Source of the DNA: Rhyzopertha dominica
Taxonomy: Eukaryota; Arthropoda; Insecta; Coleoptera; Bostrichidae
DNA length: 64,000 nt
Direction: 5' to 3'
NCBI GenBank assembly: GCA_025024175.1
Contig: QCXZ01000041.1
Span: forward strand, 38,869,786-38,933,785
The translations under genes and the position numbers were made by a program. Of the stretch, positions 21,990 through 35,159 are shown in pieces. The notes beneath the pieces were generated by a model. That model had not been told where the DNA came from, did not search any database, and saw only the letters and a list, made by a program, of their open reading frames with translations. Position 1 is the stretch's first letter. Each line of letters opens with the position of its first letter.

Positions 21990-24814
21990 TTTTAATCACT
22001 AATGCAACACATTCCCGCTCAAAGTATCGAATTATGCGGTTCTCTCCGAGCGTTTCCGAAGCTTCCGTTATACACGTGTGTTGCACGCTTGCGCATCTAC
22101 TGTCTGTTGTTGCCAGATCACCAAAAATAAGTTGCTTCCTGGAGTACTCTTTAATTGTATGACACTTTTACTTTCAGTGCTGCTATGTAATTTTATGAAA
22201 ATTATTCTTTTAATGTAAGCATTCGGTTGGTAATATAACATCCTTCTATAAGGATACATTTCATTTTTTGTATATTTATATAGCCATATTTTTGTAGAAT
22301 AGTACGAACTATACATACTTTAGTCATCACTTAATTCAATAGAAATCAGTAGCGGTGATTTTGTCAGACGAATGACTAAATTGCCCATTTAAATTTTAAG
22401 GTTTGAGCTACCTGTCCCCTTTCCTGGTTCAGTCGAAAGGCATTCCACCGATTCCTACTTCTATTATGCTCTTAATCATTGGTATAAAACTTATTTCTAA
22501 GCTTAAATACAATACCATTTTTACATTTAGCAACCAGTATTAAACTTATTACGTAATATTTACCACTTTGTCCATTAACTTGATAGTTGCTGTCAGTCGT
22601 TAAGTTCCTCTTATTTCATTCCAATCAATTTTCCCTACCGTTCAAGGAACTTTCATCCTCTAACTTGGCAACGCCGCTTCCCTCTGGAATTCGATTTGGA
22701 AAGCACGTTTCATGGCCAGTATCTTCCCGAATCGCGCGGCGGTGAACGGCACCATGTTGTCGTGCATGTTCTAGACCTAGTGCACGTAACTACGACAGAA
22801 TGTACGCAAAATGCATCATGTTTTGTCGCATTGAACTTGCAGTGCTTGTGCTGAGCCTGCTTATCGATTACAGCGGTACGCAACTGGTTATAAACGTGAG
22901 GAACCAGGTAATTTGCCGGAAACATGCGAGACATGCACCTAACCTTAATGTTTATGTTTGTTTTGGTTGAAGTTTTAGTGGATTATGGCAATATGCTGAC
23001 CTTATTCATGAAAGGCAATACATGTGACAAGAATATGTCCCCTTTTGTCCACTTCTTAACCGATAAATTTCATAAATAGATAGCAACTGTCAAAGGATGC
23101 GTTGATAATGGGAGAGAGACTGACACTGTTTACTTAATGCTAGTTGGATGACATAGTTTTATTAGTGCTCAGTTCTATAGGCTTTAACTTCTTCTATTGG
23201 CGGAACAACGTCAGAATCCGACGGAACTTTTAATTCGTTCTTCAGAACATATTTTTTCTTCGATGTAAATAAGGCCGAAAATCAAAGAGGCATATGAAGA
23301 TTGTCAACACTAAATGCTAATTATAATTCAATTAGAGTTATTTTACAATGAATCTAATGGAGTTATAATTTACGACATCAACAATTCTTATCGGATATTA
23401 CATGGATTAGTTGGTGCCAAGACTTAAGAATTAGCTTTAACTTCAGAAGACTCTAAAGCATGTGTACTAAGATAAGAGGGAACAAGGGATATAGAATCTG
23501 CTATTTCTGCGTCTCATTAATTGACAGAACTCTGAGGAGGTTATATATAATCAAAATAACCACTTCATAGAAAGTAATAATGAAAGAAACTCAAGTATTT
23601 ATGCAATACTTTTAAAGGTGCCACCGAAATCACCTGTGCTGTGCATTTTGGCTGTATGGAGTGTAGTTATTCAAAGCATCTTAAAAAAATGGCCCTCATA
23701 AAGTACAGAAAGTAAGCTTGAACTATAATGCTAAAACGGAGTCATCTACATTATGTTTGCTGACTAATCTCTTTGGAGGACTTACACAAAATAGACTTGT
23801 ACATTAAGTAATACTACTTTCAAATGTCAATAAGATCGCCCTTAATTTATGTGCTGTCACATAAGCATTAGAACCATAACGTACAATCTGTGATATAACA
23901 TATTACTCGTACTACACAGAATAGCCAGTTACAATACCACTAATGACATCGACGATTATGTACTCGTGGATCCAACGTCTGTAATATTCAGTTGTCAATT
24001 GTACTTCAATTGTTATACAATTACCTATTAATATACGTGGACTGATCGAAGAGCTAGTTGATTGTACCTACCTTTCATACATTTATAACGAGAATTGTCC
24101 TAACATACCCTAAAAATTCGATCCAAATAAAAAAATGATACGTGTAGTATATACTTATCCTGGCATAGTATAGAATGTTTGCAGTCACTTGACGAACTGG
24201 AGTATGAATTCCCTTAATATGTTTAGCTGATTGGCGCTACATTACTTGATCTGTTAGAATACATGTTTTACAGCGGCCATTAAGACATTAGGAGTCCAGA
24301 AACCTTTCACCATCATTTAAATAGTAGTCGCAATAAATTTTTGGAAACCCCCGTTTTAATATATCGTCAAACTAAAGTAGCATCTTGAGGATTATGATCT
24401 ACGATCTGCCAATCTCAGTACTTGTCTGTACGAAGACATTATTGAAGGTTTGTCTTGTAGTTCTTAATCGCAAAAAAATGCTCTTAAATTAATAGAATGC
24501 ATTGATTGATAAAGAACCTGCAATTTCGATCAAGAAAAAATGATGTAATACTTAATAGTTTTTTGTACTATTTGGATGTTATCTTTGTTATTAACATACT
24601 ATATCCAAATTTATACAATGCTGCAACGAATCACATAAGAGTGAGCCCTCTGCGGCATTCTTATTAAAATAAAACCAAATTTTGAAACATAATAGGACTG
24701 CAGCTAAAAAATAAATTAAGCTGCATACGGACCACTCACATGAATTATGAGATGAACAGAACTGTTAGTTCCTCACACTAGCTGCTGTACCCTTCATATC
24801 TTTCTTTATAAAAT
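21990..24814. other. Intergenic sequence; one candidate exon, otherwise nothing recognised
   Basis: AT-rich apart from a GC-richer patch at 22650-22930 that contains the candidate first exon at 22800-22907. No repeat family or further gene recognised. Confidence 0.4.
22800..22907 (+). CDS. Candidate first coding exon with signal peptide, gene unknown
   Basis: ATG 22800 opens 36 codons. The start MYAKCIMFCRIE is followed by a hydrophobic core LAVLVLSLLI, then DYSGTQLVINVRNQ, and ends at CAG followed by GTAATT, a phase-0 donor. Around it the sequence is GC-richer with CpG dinucleotides, unlike the flanks. A short upstream frame (ATGTTGTCGTGCATGTTCTAG, from about 22755) precedes it. This looks like the start of a secreted or single-pass membrane protein whose later exons lie far downstream on the + strand; I recognised none in the window. 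The family cannot be named from 36 residues. Confidence 0.45.
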
Positions 24815-25033
24815 AAACCATATTTTGTAAGAATTTAGGATTGCAATGCCATCTGTCAGCATTACACTGACATGATGACAAAGCCACCTAGCTGCCTCAA
24901 CGGGTACTACTTCCTAAAGGAAGTGACCTGTAGCCTGACAAATTGGCATGCAACTGCATACTTCAATTTGACAGCAGGCCCCCATGGCACTTTTTGCTAG
25001 CGGGCAAGAACCAACATACATTAAAATGCATGT

Positions 25034-25136
25034 CTATGCTGTGCTGTTTACACCTCAACCAACTGCAGATAGATCTATTTCGCTGTCATTACAGCTCATC
25101 AGTGCAGTTTAGGTCTGGTGTAGACAGCACGGCATA
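25034..25136 (-). ncRNA. Hammerhead ribozyme (intact core), copy 3 minus-strand unit
   Basis: Core CTGATGA, GCTGT/ACAGC stem II, GAA, then stem III ATAGATCTAT and C. Stem III differs from copy 1 (GATC in place of GTAC at its centre) but stays self-complementary. Stem I ACTGCA/TGCAGT is unchanged. Confidence 0.85.
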
Positions 25137-25240
25137 GAACTGGTTTTGCTTATATACCAAGCAATGCTGACAGATGGCATTGCCGTCCTAAATTCTTACT
25201 TTCATCATACCATTGCTTTGGTATATAAGCAAAACCAGTT

Positions 25241-25344
25241 CTATGCCGTGCTGTCTACACTAGACCTAAACTGCACTGATGAGCTGTAATGACAGCGAAA
25301 TAGATCTATCTGCAGTTGGTTGAGGTGGAGACAACACAGCATAG
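25241..25344 (+). ncRNA. Hammerhead ribozyme (intact core), copy 3 plus-strand unit
   Basis: ACTGCA (25270-25275), CTGATGA (25276-25282), stem II 25283-25296, GAA 25297-25299, stem III ATAGATCTAT 25300-25309, cleavage C 25310, TGCAGT 25311-25316. The distal stem I helix has mismatches (CTACAC against GTGGAG) but the proximal helix is complete. It ends 11 bases before the element's 3' end. Confidence 0.85.
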
Positions 25345-25369
25345 ACATGCATTTTAAACCATATTTTGT

Positions 25370-28300
25370 TCGTTTATGTTCATTAGTTATTAGATCATGG
25401 ACTGAAAAACGCCAGACCCTTTTTTTTTAATTCTGCACAGGGTGTCTTGGATGCGATGGTTTTGCAGAGATTTTCGGTAACCACTAATTAGCTTTATTGG
25501 TGTTTGGGTATTAAGATTTAATGCCGCATTACGCTAACTACTACAAATATGATACGTTATAAGAGAAAACACAGATACAGTGGCAAGACTTATCTAAAAA
25601 GATGTTGTATTTTAATAATATTACTTTGTAGATGGTGATTTTATGTGATTGTAATAGGTCAGGGCAACCATATGCCAGAAAGGGTAAACGACTAAAATAT
25701 GATTTTACTTTTGATTCTTTTGTGCAACTAAGAAGTAAAATATAATAATGAAAAAAGGAACGAATATGGCTTTATAAATGTGATCACTAGCGTTGCACAA
25801 ATCAAAATATATTATGTCGCCAAATTGGAAAACAAGTTAGAATTTTTAAAATAAATGTGAATACTGTATAAAGATTGTACCGTACATAGTAAAACACATA
25901 CACTATTTGCATCCGGAAGGACAAAGACTTCTGCATTTTTGTAATTGTAAAATACTTTCTGGCATAAAATCATATGGACCGAGCGGTGACGCACGTGTAA
26001 TTAATGCAGGAATTTTTAATAGACATAACACCCGCCACTGCACTGGTATAATGACCATCTAGCATTAATTTAAACAACAAAACCAAGAAAGATTTGGTGT
26101 GGACATACTGTGTTTCTCTCTGAGCCGTAATATACATAATTTTTGAGGAAAACTTCAGTGGTCTGAGGTATAGATAACACTTAGATGACAACTTAAAGGA
26201 TTAACCTAATTAATGAGTAGTGTAAGTTTTTAACGTCGATTAATTATGTAAAAAATTAATTTTGTATGATATATTCTTTTGTTTCATGGGTAGTTAGATA
26301 CAAAACAACAATAAAATATGCACCTTGTTGATTTGGTCTAATAATATGTATCAGAAGAGCTAAAAACGTTTTTTGTTGTATCTACAACAGTAAGGGAGTT
26401 AGCGATTTGAAGAAAAAAATGATATTTTTTTCATTATATCTTAAAAACATTAGAAAAGCATCGTAACCGAAATAAAACAATACTACAATAATATCCAAAC
26501 CGCAACCTCGAAATACCCAGCAAAACCATAGAATTCAGAACACCCTTTTTATCTACAAAAAGGACATTGTATTAATCTAATATTTATTTATGTACATTTA
26601 TTGAAAATTTTTAAGAGTGAATGTGTGGTAGCGTGGCCAACAAGAGCTGAAAAGTTTGTAGTATCTAGTAAGAACAGTGGTTCAAAAACTGTATGTATGT
26701 AGATTGTCTTACAGTCGTCAGACCTAAAACCATTGAGAAATTTTACAGCCTTTTAAACATCAGTTCACTTAAGAAACTCATTGTACTATTTCCGGCCACA
26801 TTTTGAAATCTGCATATTCTTTTTTTATAAAAACTAGCAAAACTCCAATCTTCTTGGACACAAATTGTACCTACATGGGATGATTTTTCTATTTCTCAGA
26901 TTTCTCAAGATTTGAAAACAGTAGACTTTTTAAATAAAAAGGGATTACTGTTTTTTTTTAATCTTACATCTTTGATTGAAATCGGCGGTGCCCAAATTTT
27001 TGATCACCACATGCNCCTTTTTTGTATAAAATTTTATTGGAGCGCTAATATCTTTTGACAAAGAAATAAAAGTGTTAAATTAATTACTACTCATTTTACT
27101 GAAAGTTGTTAATTTAATGTATATTAGTGTCGGTCAAACTGTCTGCTACTTACAGAAACTTTTAAATAGAACTACACAAGGCGGGTTTTTATGGTTGCTT
27201 GTGCTTCTAAAAATTAAAAAAAAGGCCGTGCATATGATTAACTTATAAAAACCCATTTGCCCTATTAGTTATTAGATAAAAAGCTTAATCTTTATTTGTG
27301 GGTGTGTAAGACCATGATTTTTTAGGATTGTAAGAAGTCTCTATATTTCAATATTTTAAGTCTTGCGGTTTTTGACAAAAGTGCAAAAGCCGTACGACAT
27401 TTGTGGCGTACTTTACTAAAGGTATCTATGTGATCTTAATCTCGATGATGATTTTGTGTCAGATAATGAAGATTGTAACAGAAATGCTTCAAGGGTTTCC
27501 TAAATTCCTCACCTAAAAGTAAATTATTCTATTCTGAAACTGTGATATTAAAAAAAAATTATTCTGTAACAACAGAGATTTTCCGACAGCATTAGTGGAC
27601 TGTTTACAGGTCCTCGGAAATACAATCATCGATATGATATGGCGATAGGTGGTCTACTCAAAAAGGTATCGTGGGCTACCAGTAGCCTGCGGTCCCCACT
27701 TTGGCCACCCCTGATGGTTCAGCTTTTTCTAGATTTTCTTTTAACCCAAAAGAATTCTGAAAATCATTATGAAATAGTCCACATACTGGACTACTACTTT
27801 GGTTACTACCGCGAATGTTAAAATACTTACAAAGTGTGGTCTTCTTTCGTGACCTTTTTGAAGTATCCATTTGCACTTGGATGAAATAAAAACTTGAGAA
27901 ATAGGCTTAACTTTTAAATAACCTTTTATAAATAAAATTTGCATTTTATTGTAATACGTTTGCGCCATAATTGTGCCAAACTTTAATATTTACCGGTTTC
28001 GAACTCCAGATCATAAATAAAGGGAATTTTATGCGATTTTTGTACGTCAAAAGCTGAGCCATTTGAGCAGCTAAGTGTTATACGTGTCGATGCAACTGAG
28101 AGGAGAAAATGAGAGAAAATGAACAGAAATAAACATTTAACATAATTAAGGGTCGTGTTTTCCGGTTATAGCCCATACTCTTTACGTTCCGACTCTAAAC
28201 GTCCGCACCCGNACCTACATAGCAGTGCTCGTTAAAAACTTTTAGTTTAACTATAAAGCCCCCTCTGTTTTCACATAAATGTTTTGCCGGCTTAATGCCC

Positions 28301-29642
28301 CTCGGAATCGCGAGACTGCGGCACATGTACGGACGTTACGCGGCTTTCCTTCTTCGTCTCCTTTATTTGATTTAAATTACACAGTGCGCCGCTATTTTTA
28401 ATTACACACCTAAGAACCCTTTTCATTTCATTAACAAAGTCAAACCTCTCAGGGGTGGGTAAATTAAGTTAGGGTGGCAGCGTGTGGCAGACAATGTGGG
28501 CCCTGAAATTGTTAGAATAAAAGGTAAAAGGCGAATAGTTGACGGAAGGGCGAAGTTTAATGAAGCTGAATGGTTACGTGATTGATTCCTTTAGCTTAGG
28601 CGACCTACATATTCTTACTATTCTTTGATAAACTGATAAACGGTCATTGTTTAAAGGAATTCGTGATTGCTATATGTTGAAATGTGTTGGACTTCACCAT
28701 CAAATACAATGAAAATTATTCCATCTAAAATTTCTGCCTCTGTACTCAGTGGAATGCAGCAACCAGTAAAGAAAGCAGTTTTTTGTGGAATATATAGGTA
28801 GAGGGTTTATTTTGCCACCTAACTACAAATAGGTGTTGTTTGAGATGAGATGAAAAAAACCGCTGCAAATTGAATCAATACTTCCACATCCAATTGTCTT
28901 ATGCTATACGATTAGTAATCAGATTTTGAGCATTTTGTCTCTCTACACATTTTTTCTAAGACAAAGTCCTCGTGATATTAGCAAAAATATAAAAATTTTA
29001 AAATCGGTTTTTTCCAAATAACTCAAAAATTATTGACTTAACAAAAAAATTACAAGAGTGCTTTCTGATCAGAAATTTGATTTTATATATAATACCAAAT
29101 AGGTTTTTTGGAAATATTTCAAAAATGTCAAATTTTTGAATAAATTTTCTAAGACACTTTTTGTGAGAAATTTTATTTCCTATCTGATGGCATTTCATTT
29201 TTTTGAATATATTAAGTATATTCAGAGATATTTAGGAAAAACCGTTTTCTTTAAGTGACGCTTTTTTGCTAATATTGGTTTATATTCTTCAAATGCATAT
29301 TACAATTACACCGGACAAAATAAAATACCTTCTGTTGCGTATAACCTTTTTGTATATTTAGTTATGAAGTTGTTAGAGAATTTTATTGTTTTTCATATTT
29401 GTTCGATAACAAGGATCAACATTTTGTTATTTTTCAATTAATTCGTTCATTTAGTTTGGTTTTTCGGGCACTTATTTAGGGTACCTACTTCCGTTCCTTT
29501 TTTCTCCCTGAGTCCTTCGGCGTGCGCGAAGAATCACGAAGCATCAAGCAGTTAGTTATTTTTGTTTTTGAAGCACACACGTATACACACATCGTTCGAT
29601 CGCATCCTCGTAGCTATAGACATGCCAGCTAGTGCATCAAGT

Positions 29643-29677
<35 letters not shown>

Positions 29678-30800
29678 TGCAACAAACACACCCTCACACT
29701 CACCCCATCTTACACCAAGGTAAGTGCCTGAGCCGATTTGTTGTCATTTGGTACGCGTTAAGGGAGCTCATTTTGAGCCCTACGTGAACAGAATACTTAC
29801 TAATTTGTAACAATATTAAAAGCAATATTCGCGAATTGTATTTATATTTCAGGACTAAAGATGTTTTGGATACGAAATACACCTGAATAACTTTCACTTC
29901 ATTTCTGGCCAGGTCCAGCTTGTTACAGAATGCGTAGTCTATGGTTTTTGACATCAAATAACAACTCCTGTCGAGATTCTCATTTTGTTTGCATTTGTAT
30001 TTATGCAATAGGTGTTCAATTAAAAAGGTCATCATGTCACTTATATTTTGTTGACTGTCGACGAATATACTTTAAACAAACCACACGCATTGTGCATATA
30101 TTTACTTTTCTGTTTATTGTTCTGTGTAAGGAAGTGGTAAAATACACAGTCGAACAATAACTAGTTGAATGCTTTTTGAAGCTACGTGTATTATTAATTT
30201 TTATCAATCTCTATAGTACAGTATCATAGGCAAATAGCAGCGTCCTTTCGTGGATAGTGTATTTTGCAATAATAAAAATCCTGAGACACTGCCTTTAGAT
30301 ACCCCAGATTTTATTTCTTCTGCCAGAAGTTTATTATTTATTGCAACAGTGTATAGGTACTCTGCTTACTAAAACCATCTCAAAGCAGGTTGTCGGAAAC
30401 ATATATATATATATTTTGCCAAACACCGCTTGAAGTTTACCAGATCAAATTCTTTGTTCTGCAAATTTATTGCTGATAACTTCCACTTATCAGACTCAAC
30501 TACCATATCAGTATGAATATCATATTTACCATATAAAAATACCGTTGGCTATGAGTTTATTTTTTAAATATACTGTGAAATGTTAAAAGGATATTGGTTA
30601 GACACAATTCACAAAGATCAAAGGGTGTGTTTTGTTTTGGTATGGATATGAGCTTGGCTGATGGAAGATATTTTGTATGTACATCAATACAGTAGGACAT
30701 TAGTATTTAACGTTGTAATATAAATACTATCACTACCCGAGCTGATGATTTATTTGGTTTTAGTACATCCAGCATATGGCTGTTTAAAGTAGATTACCTT
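25370..30800. other. Long AT-rich stretch, no gene recognised
   Basis: Only short shadow-like open frames. A GC-balanced island at about 28150-28560 has no frame or repeat signature and stands out from the flanks. A (CA)n run is listed separately. Confidence 0.4.
29644..29676. repeat. (CA)n microsatellite
   Basis: About 16 uninterrupted CA units, followed by CA-rich sequence to about 29695. Confidence 0.95.
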
Positions 30801-30805
30801 GTATT

Positions 30806-31600
30806 TTATCGTCTATATTTTTTCCGTTGCGTTTTTGCATTGCGTTGTATCAGTGGATGATAACACCCAATAATCTGTTTAAATGCTAAAGTTTGTTCCT
30901 GAAATTCTATTGCGTCTGTATCTGTTTGAATCCAATCAGAAACTTGGCCGTGGGTATCCCGTAGACTTTCTTTTTCCTTCTGAATATGAATATCAGACAG
31001 CATTCGTTTTGCATAAGATAAAGCACCTTTTGCTGTCTACTACTTTACAATTGTCACGTTTCTTGAAAAATGTTCCAATGTCGACTTCGTTGGAAGTAAG
31101 GTATTTCGAGTTAAATCTTGAATTGATTAATCTTGCATAGGTGAGTGATGACCCTTTAATATAAGACAATATCTTATTTAAAGATTCACGCAGTGCATTT
31201 CTTCTATTTGCAAGGTCACATTTTCATTTTCGAATCCAACTTGCAATTTACGATTCAACAACGATACCAGAGGTATTGTTGCAGAAATGCATGCATCCAC
31301 GTCGTTGACAGGTAAATCCAGTGTGTCTGTTACGTGTGATTTTATTTTGTGGACCACAATTGGGTTCATTTGTGGTCTTTTATTAATTTTTCATTTTACA
31401 CTGCGCTTGATGATATACAATCAGCCTTTCTCATTACTTTGCTTACTTCAGGCGAGAGGTTTGTCAACTTTCTTTACATCTATTTGCGAATCCTTGGATC
31501 CAATACGTTTTCTGCTGCTGGTGCGATCAGATATCGCAATACCTTGCGGATTATTTTGGAAATACTGCTCTAACATTCTCCTTTGGCGATTTTGGAGTAT
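30806..31600 (-). pseudogene. Decayed ORF of unknown family
   Basis: Minus-strand pieces in different frames look coding by amino-acid content and follow one another. They are 31369-31178 (starting MNPIVVHKIKSHVTDTLDL), a stretch in another frame around 31200-31010 (ALRESLNKILSYIKG..., FKKRDNCKVVDSKRC), and 31003-30806 (MLSDIHIQKEKESLRDTHGQ). The frame changes near 31200 and again near 31005, and there are stops upstream of 31370. Hydrophilic, helix-rich composition; no known domain recognised. It may be a remnant of a transposon-encoded structural protein, but I cannot name it. Confidence 0.4.
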
Positions 31601-33246
31601 TTAAAGTGATTGGTAGCCACCTTCGCCCGTTGCTTGATTTTTTGAGAATTCGATTTTATGTTTAGTTGTTTTTGGTTTTTTTAACCCACTGCTGGTTGAA
31701 TCCTTTATCATCTGGGTCAAATCGTTAGCTAGTTTGGTGGCTAATATAATGTTTGCCGCTCCGAAATTCTAAATTTAACTGAAGGCCATTACCACCTGGC
31801 CTTTTTTTCCCTTGAGTTTCTCATTGGGGTAGGGCCATATTATTTTACAGTTGGATTCATTGTACTGGGAACGTATTTTACTACCTGAAGTCTACTTCTT
31901 GTCGAGATTTGGATCACCTTAGGCAGCACCACCTTATCGGTTATCAGCCTCGTTATTGGAAGTCACCAAATTCAATCTACACCCCATCTGCTGCTGGTGT
32001 CCTAAAATGGTGGTTATTTTGGGATTTTCTCCATTATCCGGCAAGTTCGTGCATGTTTTTGCAGGTGTCCAGCTAAGAACAATAACNTTAAGAAAGTTTA
32101 ACTTTGATGTTACTGGTAACCAAACAAAGGAAATATTTCTAATTATAGTATCTAAAGATAAAAAGGAGAACAAGATTTGCATGTTCTCTTTACTTTTTTA
32201 TCCTGTCAAGACAAAATAACAGCTGAACATTATTAAGTTTCATTGTAAACCGAGTATTATTATACAAGGGTACCACCATTTCGTCTCACACGGTTGTGTA
32301 TGGTTTGTTTTGTAGCAATCAGTATTCACTATAATTATATAGCTGTATTTGTATTACCGCCTTTAACTATTCATGCACGGATGTGTGTGTCGTATGTTGT
32401 TGTAAATCGGGGCTTGTTAAATAAATGGACAACATTTTGGTTCACTAAGATTGTGCTGGTCACTTACGTGAATATCCTTAAGTTGTTCCCGTTTTCTTAA
32501 TCGTGAAATCCGGCGCAAGCTTCACTCTAACACTCATACAAAGCGCGTGGCGCTCTTCAATATATTTTTTTGTGTTTACCCATCCCACTCTGCTGTTTGG
32601 GTTAGTCGGTGCAATGGTAAGCAATGGTAAGTACTTTCACTTTTTGTGCCCCCATTTTAGCAATCCGAATAACGAATTATTGCCATTTCATTTCCAATGG
32701 CTCTTTTTACGTTTTTTTACCTCGTAGCAATAAAGAGGTAATATGACTCGTAGAAAACTTTCGTTCATTTAAAGTTAGTAACTCCAGGTACCATGTTCAA
32801 CATTATACAATCTTACCACCTTTTTTTGTCCCAAAAACCACGGTAACATCAAGCATGTACTTAATGCATCTTACATCGACATCTTGCACCAAAGCATGTT
32901 TTCGCGACTCCATCAAAGGCCACGCACAATTTCAGTCAGTTTCTGGGCGAAACTTGAAACTAGCATTTTTATCGAAACTGAGCGGAAGCTTAAACGCAAC
33001 CGAAAATTTGGCCAGACACTAGTTGTTACAGAATGCAGAAAAAAATATTTTCTATACTGAACAACTTTGAGATCGCTACACCGCCAACTCCTACGAGATA
33101 ATAATCGTTGATGTTGATAGAACATCCTTGAACATATCAACTTTCACCGCTCGAGCCATCTGCTTAGATAAATAACTCAAAACACCCCGGGCTTCCTCTG
33201 ACATCTCGCATCTCCTCAAAGCCGAACAGCCAGAAATTAGGTTTAC

Positions 33247-33339
33247 CTCGACGTCAGAGGCAGCGGGGCGCCACATCTCAATGCCGGACGTTGGAGGCGT
33301 CGCGACGTCGCCGCCGCTCTCGGCGCTCGCCGCCCTCAT
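33247..33339 (-). CDS. Candidate first coding exon in a CpG-rich island
   Basis: From ATG 33339 the minus strand reads 31 codons (MRAASAESGGDVATPPTSG, then IEMWRPAASDVE). It ends in GAG followed by GTAAAC, a phase-0 donor at 33246. The frame is open upstream to 33399, so an earlier Met (33399 or 33369) is possible. The island 33200-33340 is far richer in G, C and CpG than anything within 10 kb, which argues for a promoter-proximal exon rather than chance. No downstream exon or protein family was recognised. Confidence 0.4.
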
Positions 33340-35159
33340 TGTAGATATATACTGTGATTTACGCAGCATCGCACCGATAAGTTTGGTTGATTGATTCATA
33401 CGCCCGTATACACGCCATTGTTAAACGTATAAACTGCAACGGCGAAGCGGATATTAGGTCCGATTAATTTGGTACTTTGTTCGATCGATTACGCGTCCGA
33501 ATGTTGTTTAGTTTCGGCGTGGGGTTTGTTCAACTTCCGCTGCTGGGGATGCGCACCGGGGTTGCCAGCAATTGTTGCCCTATCCTGTTACATGTCTATG
33601 CTTTATACAAACACCACGTTCGCTGATGCATCTTCTTGCAATGTACGATCTACAGGGTATCTCTCTGTGCCAGACTACTGTACCGGGTGTTTCAATGATA
33701 ACGAGCCACCCTCAATCATTGTTGTGATATACAAATTATTTTATTTCGGAAGGGGACACCTTGTGGTGTAACATTTAAAGTTGCCAGAGCATTCCTATAC
33801 CCCAGGTATCTTTCAATCTTGTTACGTGCACGTTTTAAGAATAAAACATTTCTAATAATTATGTCTTTTATTGAGCTCAAAAGCCATCTATTTGTATACG
33901 GCAGCATTTGTCGTTGAACTGAAAAGGGCACTGTCTTTTGAACGAAAAAGCAAGCCGATCGCTTTTCGTGGCAAACTTTTTTTCTATCCCACTCACTTTG
34001 CTCTCTGAATTTGGTCTTTGAAACCAATGGTTGCTGGTTGTGTATTGTGGTACATTTAATGATTCTATGTAATTATTTCTTTGGGGGATTAGCATCAGAA
34101 TACAAAACATAGTCCAATAGTTTGGAGGAACCTTGTAGCGTATCGATTGGGTAATATTTGTTGGACCGAGTTCCTTTAACATTCACCTGAGGGTGCTTAG
34201 CACATACTGTGCAGCCGTAGTGCTGTAAACTTTTAGAAGACCTCGTATTGCGCAGTTTGTTCACCAAACTTTCCCGATTGCTCTTTATGGGCTCGCTGGA
34301 TCTGGGATTATTCCTATTTTGAGCTGCTCCGTGACATTGGCATCTTCTGGCGGTAATCCTGTTAGGAGAACATTATCTGGGGAAGGAAGCTTGAAGAATC
34401 AGGGTGAACTTACCTGTGAAGCAGCCTGCGAACAAGGTCAGACATTTGCATTTCTTTGGTGTTGTTGTTAATAGACCTCTCAGAAGACTGTGCGGTTCGC
34501 GTCATCCTTTTGATTTTTAATAAGGTTATTTTTCGCGTCGTAGCTGTAAATTTTCTGTCGGGGATAAATGAATAGTTTATAGTTAGGCTTTAGTCTTTTT
34601 TCATACTCACCTTCATTTGAACCTTAGGCGCTTGTCGTTTTCGTTCAATGAAGAAGTCATTGTTGTCATCTTGTGCTGGAATTTGAGGCAAAAGTGCAGA
34701 TTCTCTTTGTATATCAATAAATTTATGGAAGTTACTTTAGAGTTTTATTCTCGTGGGCCAGCGCCCTATGATTTAACTTTTTTTATATATAACAATCTTA
34801 ACTTTGGAAGGGGGAAGAAAAGTCGAGTAATACCTCATTTTGAAATTCTTTCTAGCTGTTTTTGAAATGCTAAGAAAAAACGACGATCAAATATATATGT
34901 ATTTTATTTGTTGTATTTTATATCGCAGATGTTAACGTTTGCTTTGATCTATTCAAACTAAAAAGTCAGTGATCATTTTAGACAAGATCAACAACAAATT
35001 GATAAAATACGGACCAGTTAGTGGAATACTTCAGTGCAGGTATCGATTCCTAAAGTAAAAAAAGCAAAGCTTAGAAGATTACCGATTAATGACGCTTTGC
35101 AGTGTGGTATACAAATATTACGACCACTTCTTACTCGGAGCGATGAAAAAAATACTTAC

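Larger units (their letters stand above)
24829..25355 (+). mobile_element. Hammerhead element family 1, copy 3 (composite, two ribozymes)
   Basis: A 527-bp insertion with a perfect 14-bp target duplication, AAACCATATTTTGT (24815-24828 and 25356-25369). It starts AAGAATTTAGGATTGC and ends GACATGCATTTT, the same ends as copy 1 in plus orientation. Inside are the single-arm hairpin module, a unique spacer (about 24897-25020), then the ribozyme module in minus orientation (25023-25166), a 44-bp spacer and the ribozyme module again in plus orientation (25211-25355). The two ribozyme modules form a palindrome with arms of about 145 bp. Because one duplication encloses everything, the composite moved or was made as one unit. 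Confidence 0.85.

Noticed and set aside
30728..30760. CTGATGATTT near 30735 as a hammerhead core
   Set aside because: No GAAA box with a stem II follows at a usable distance.
33716..34267. Overlapping 64-103 codon minus-strand frames
   Set aside because: No motif and mutually overlapping frames; too weak to call a gene, though some decayed coding DNA is possible.
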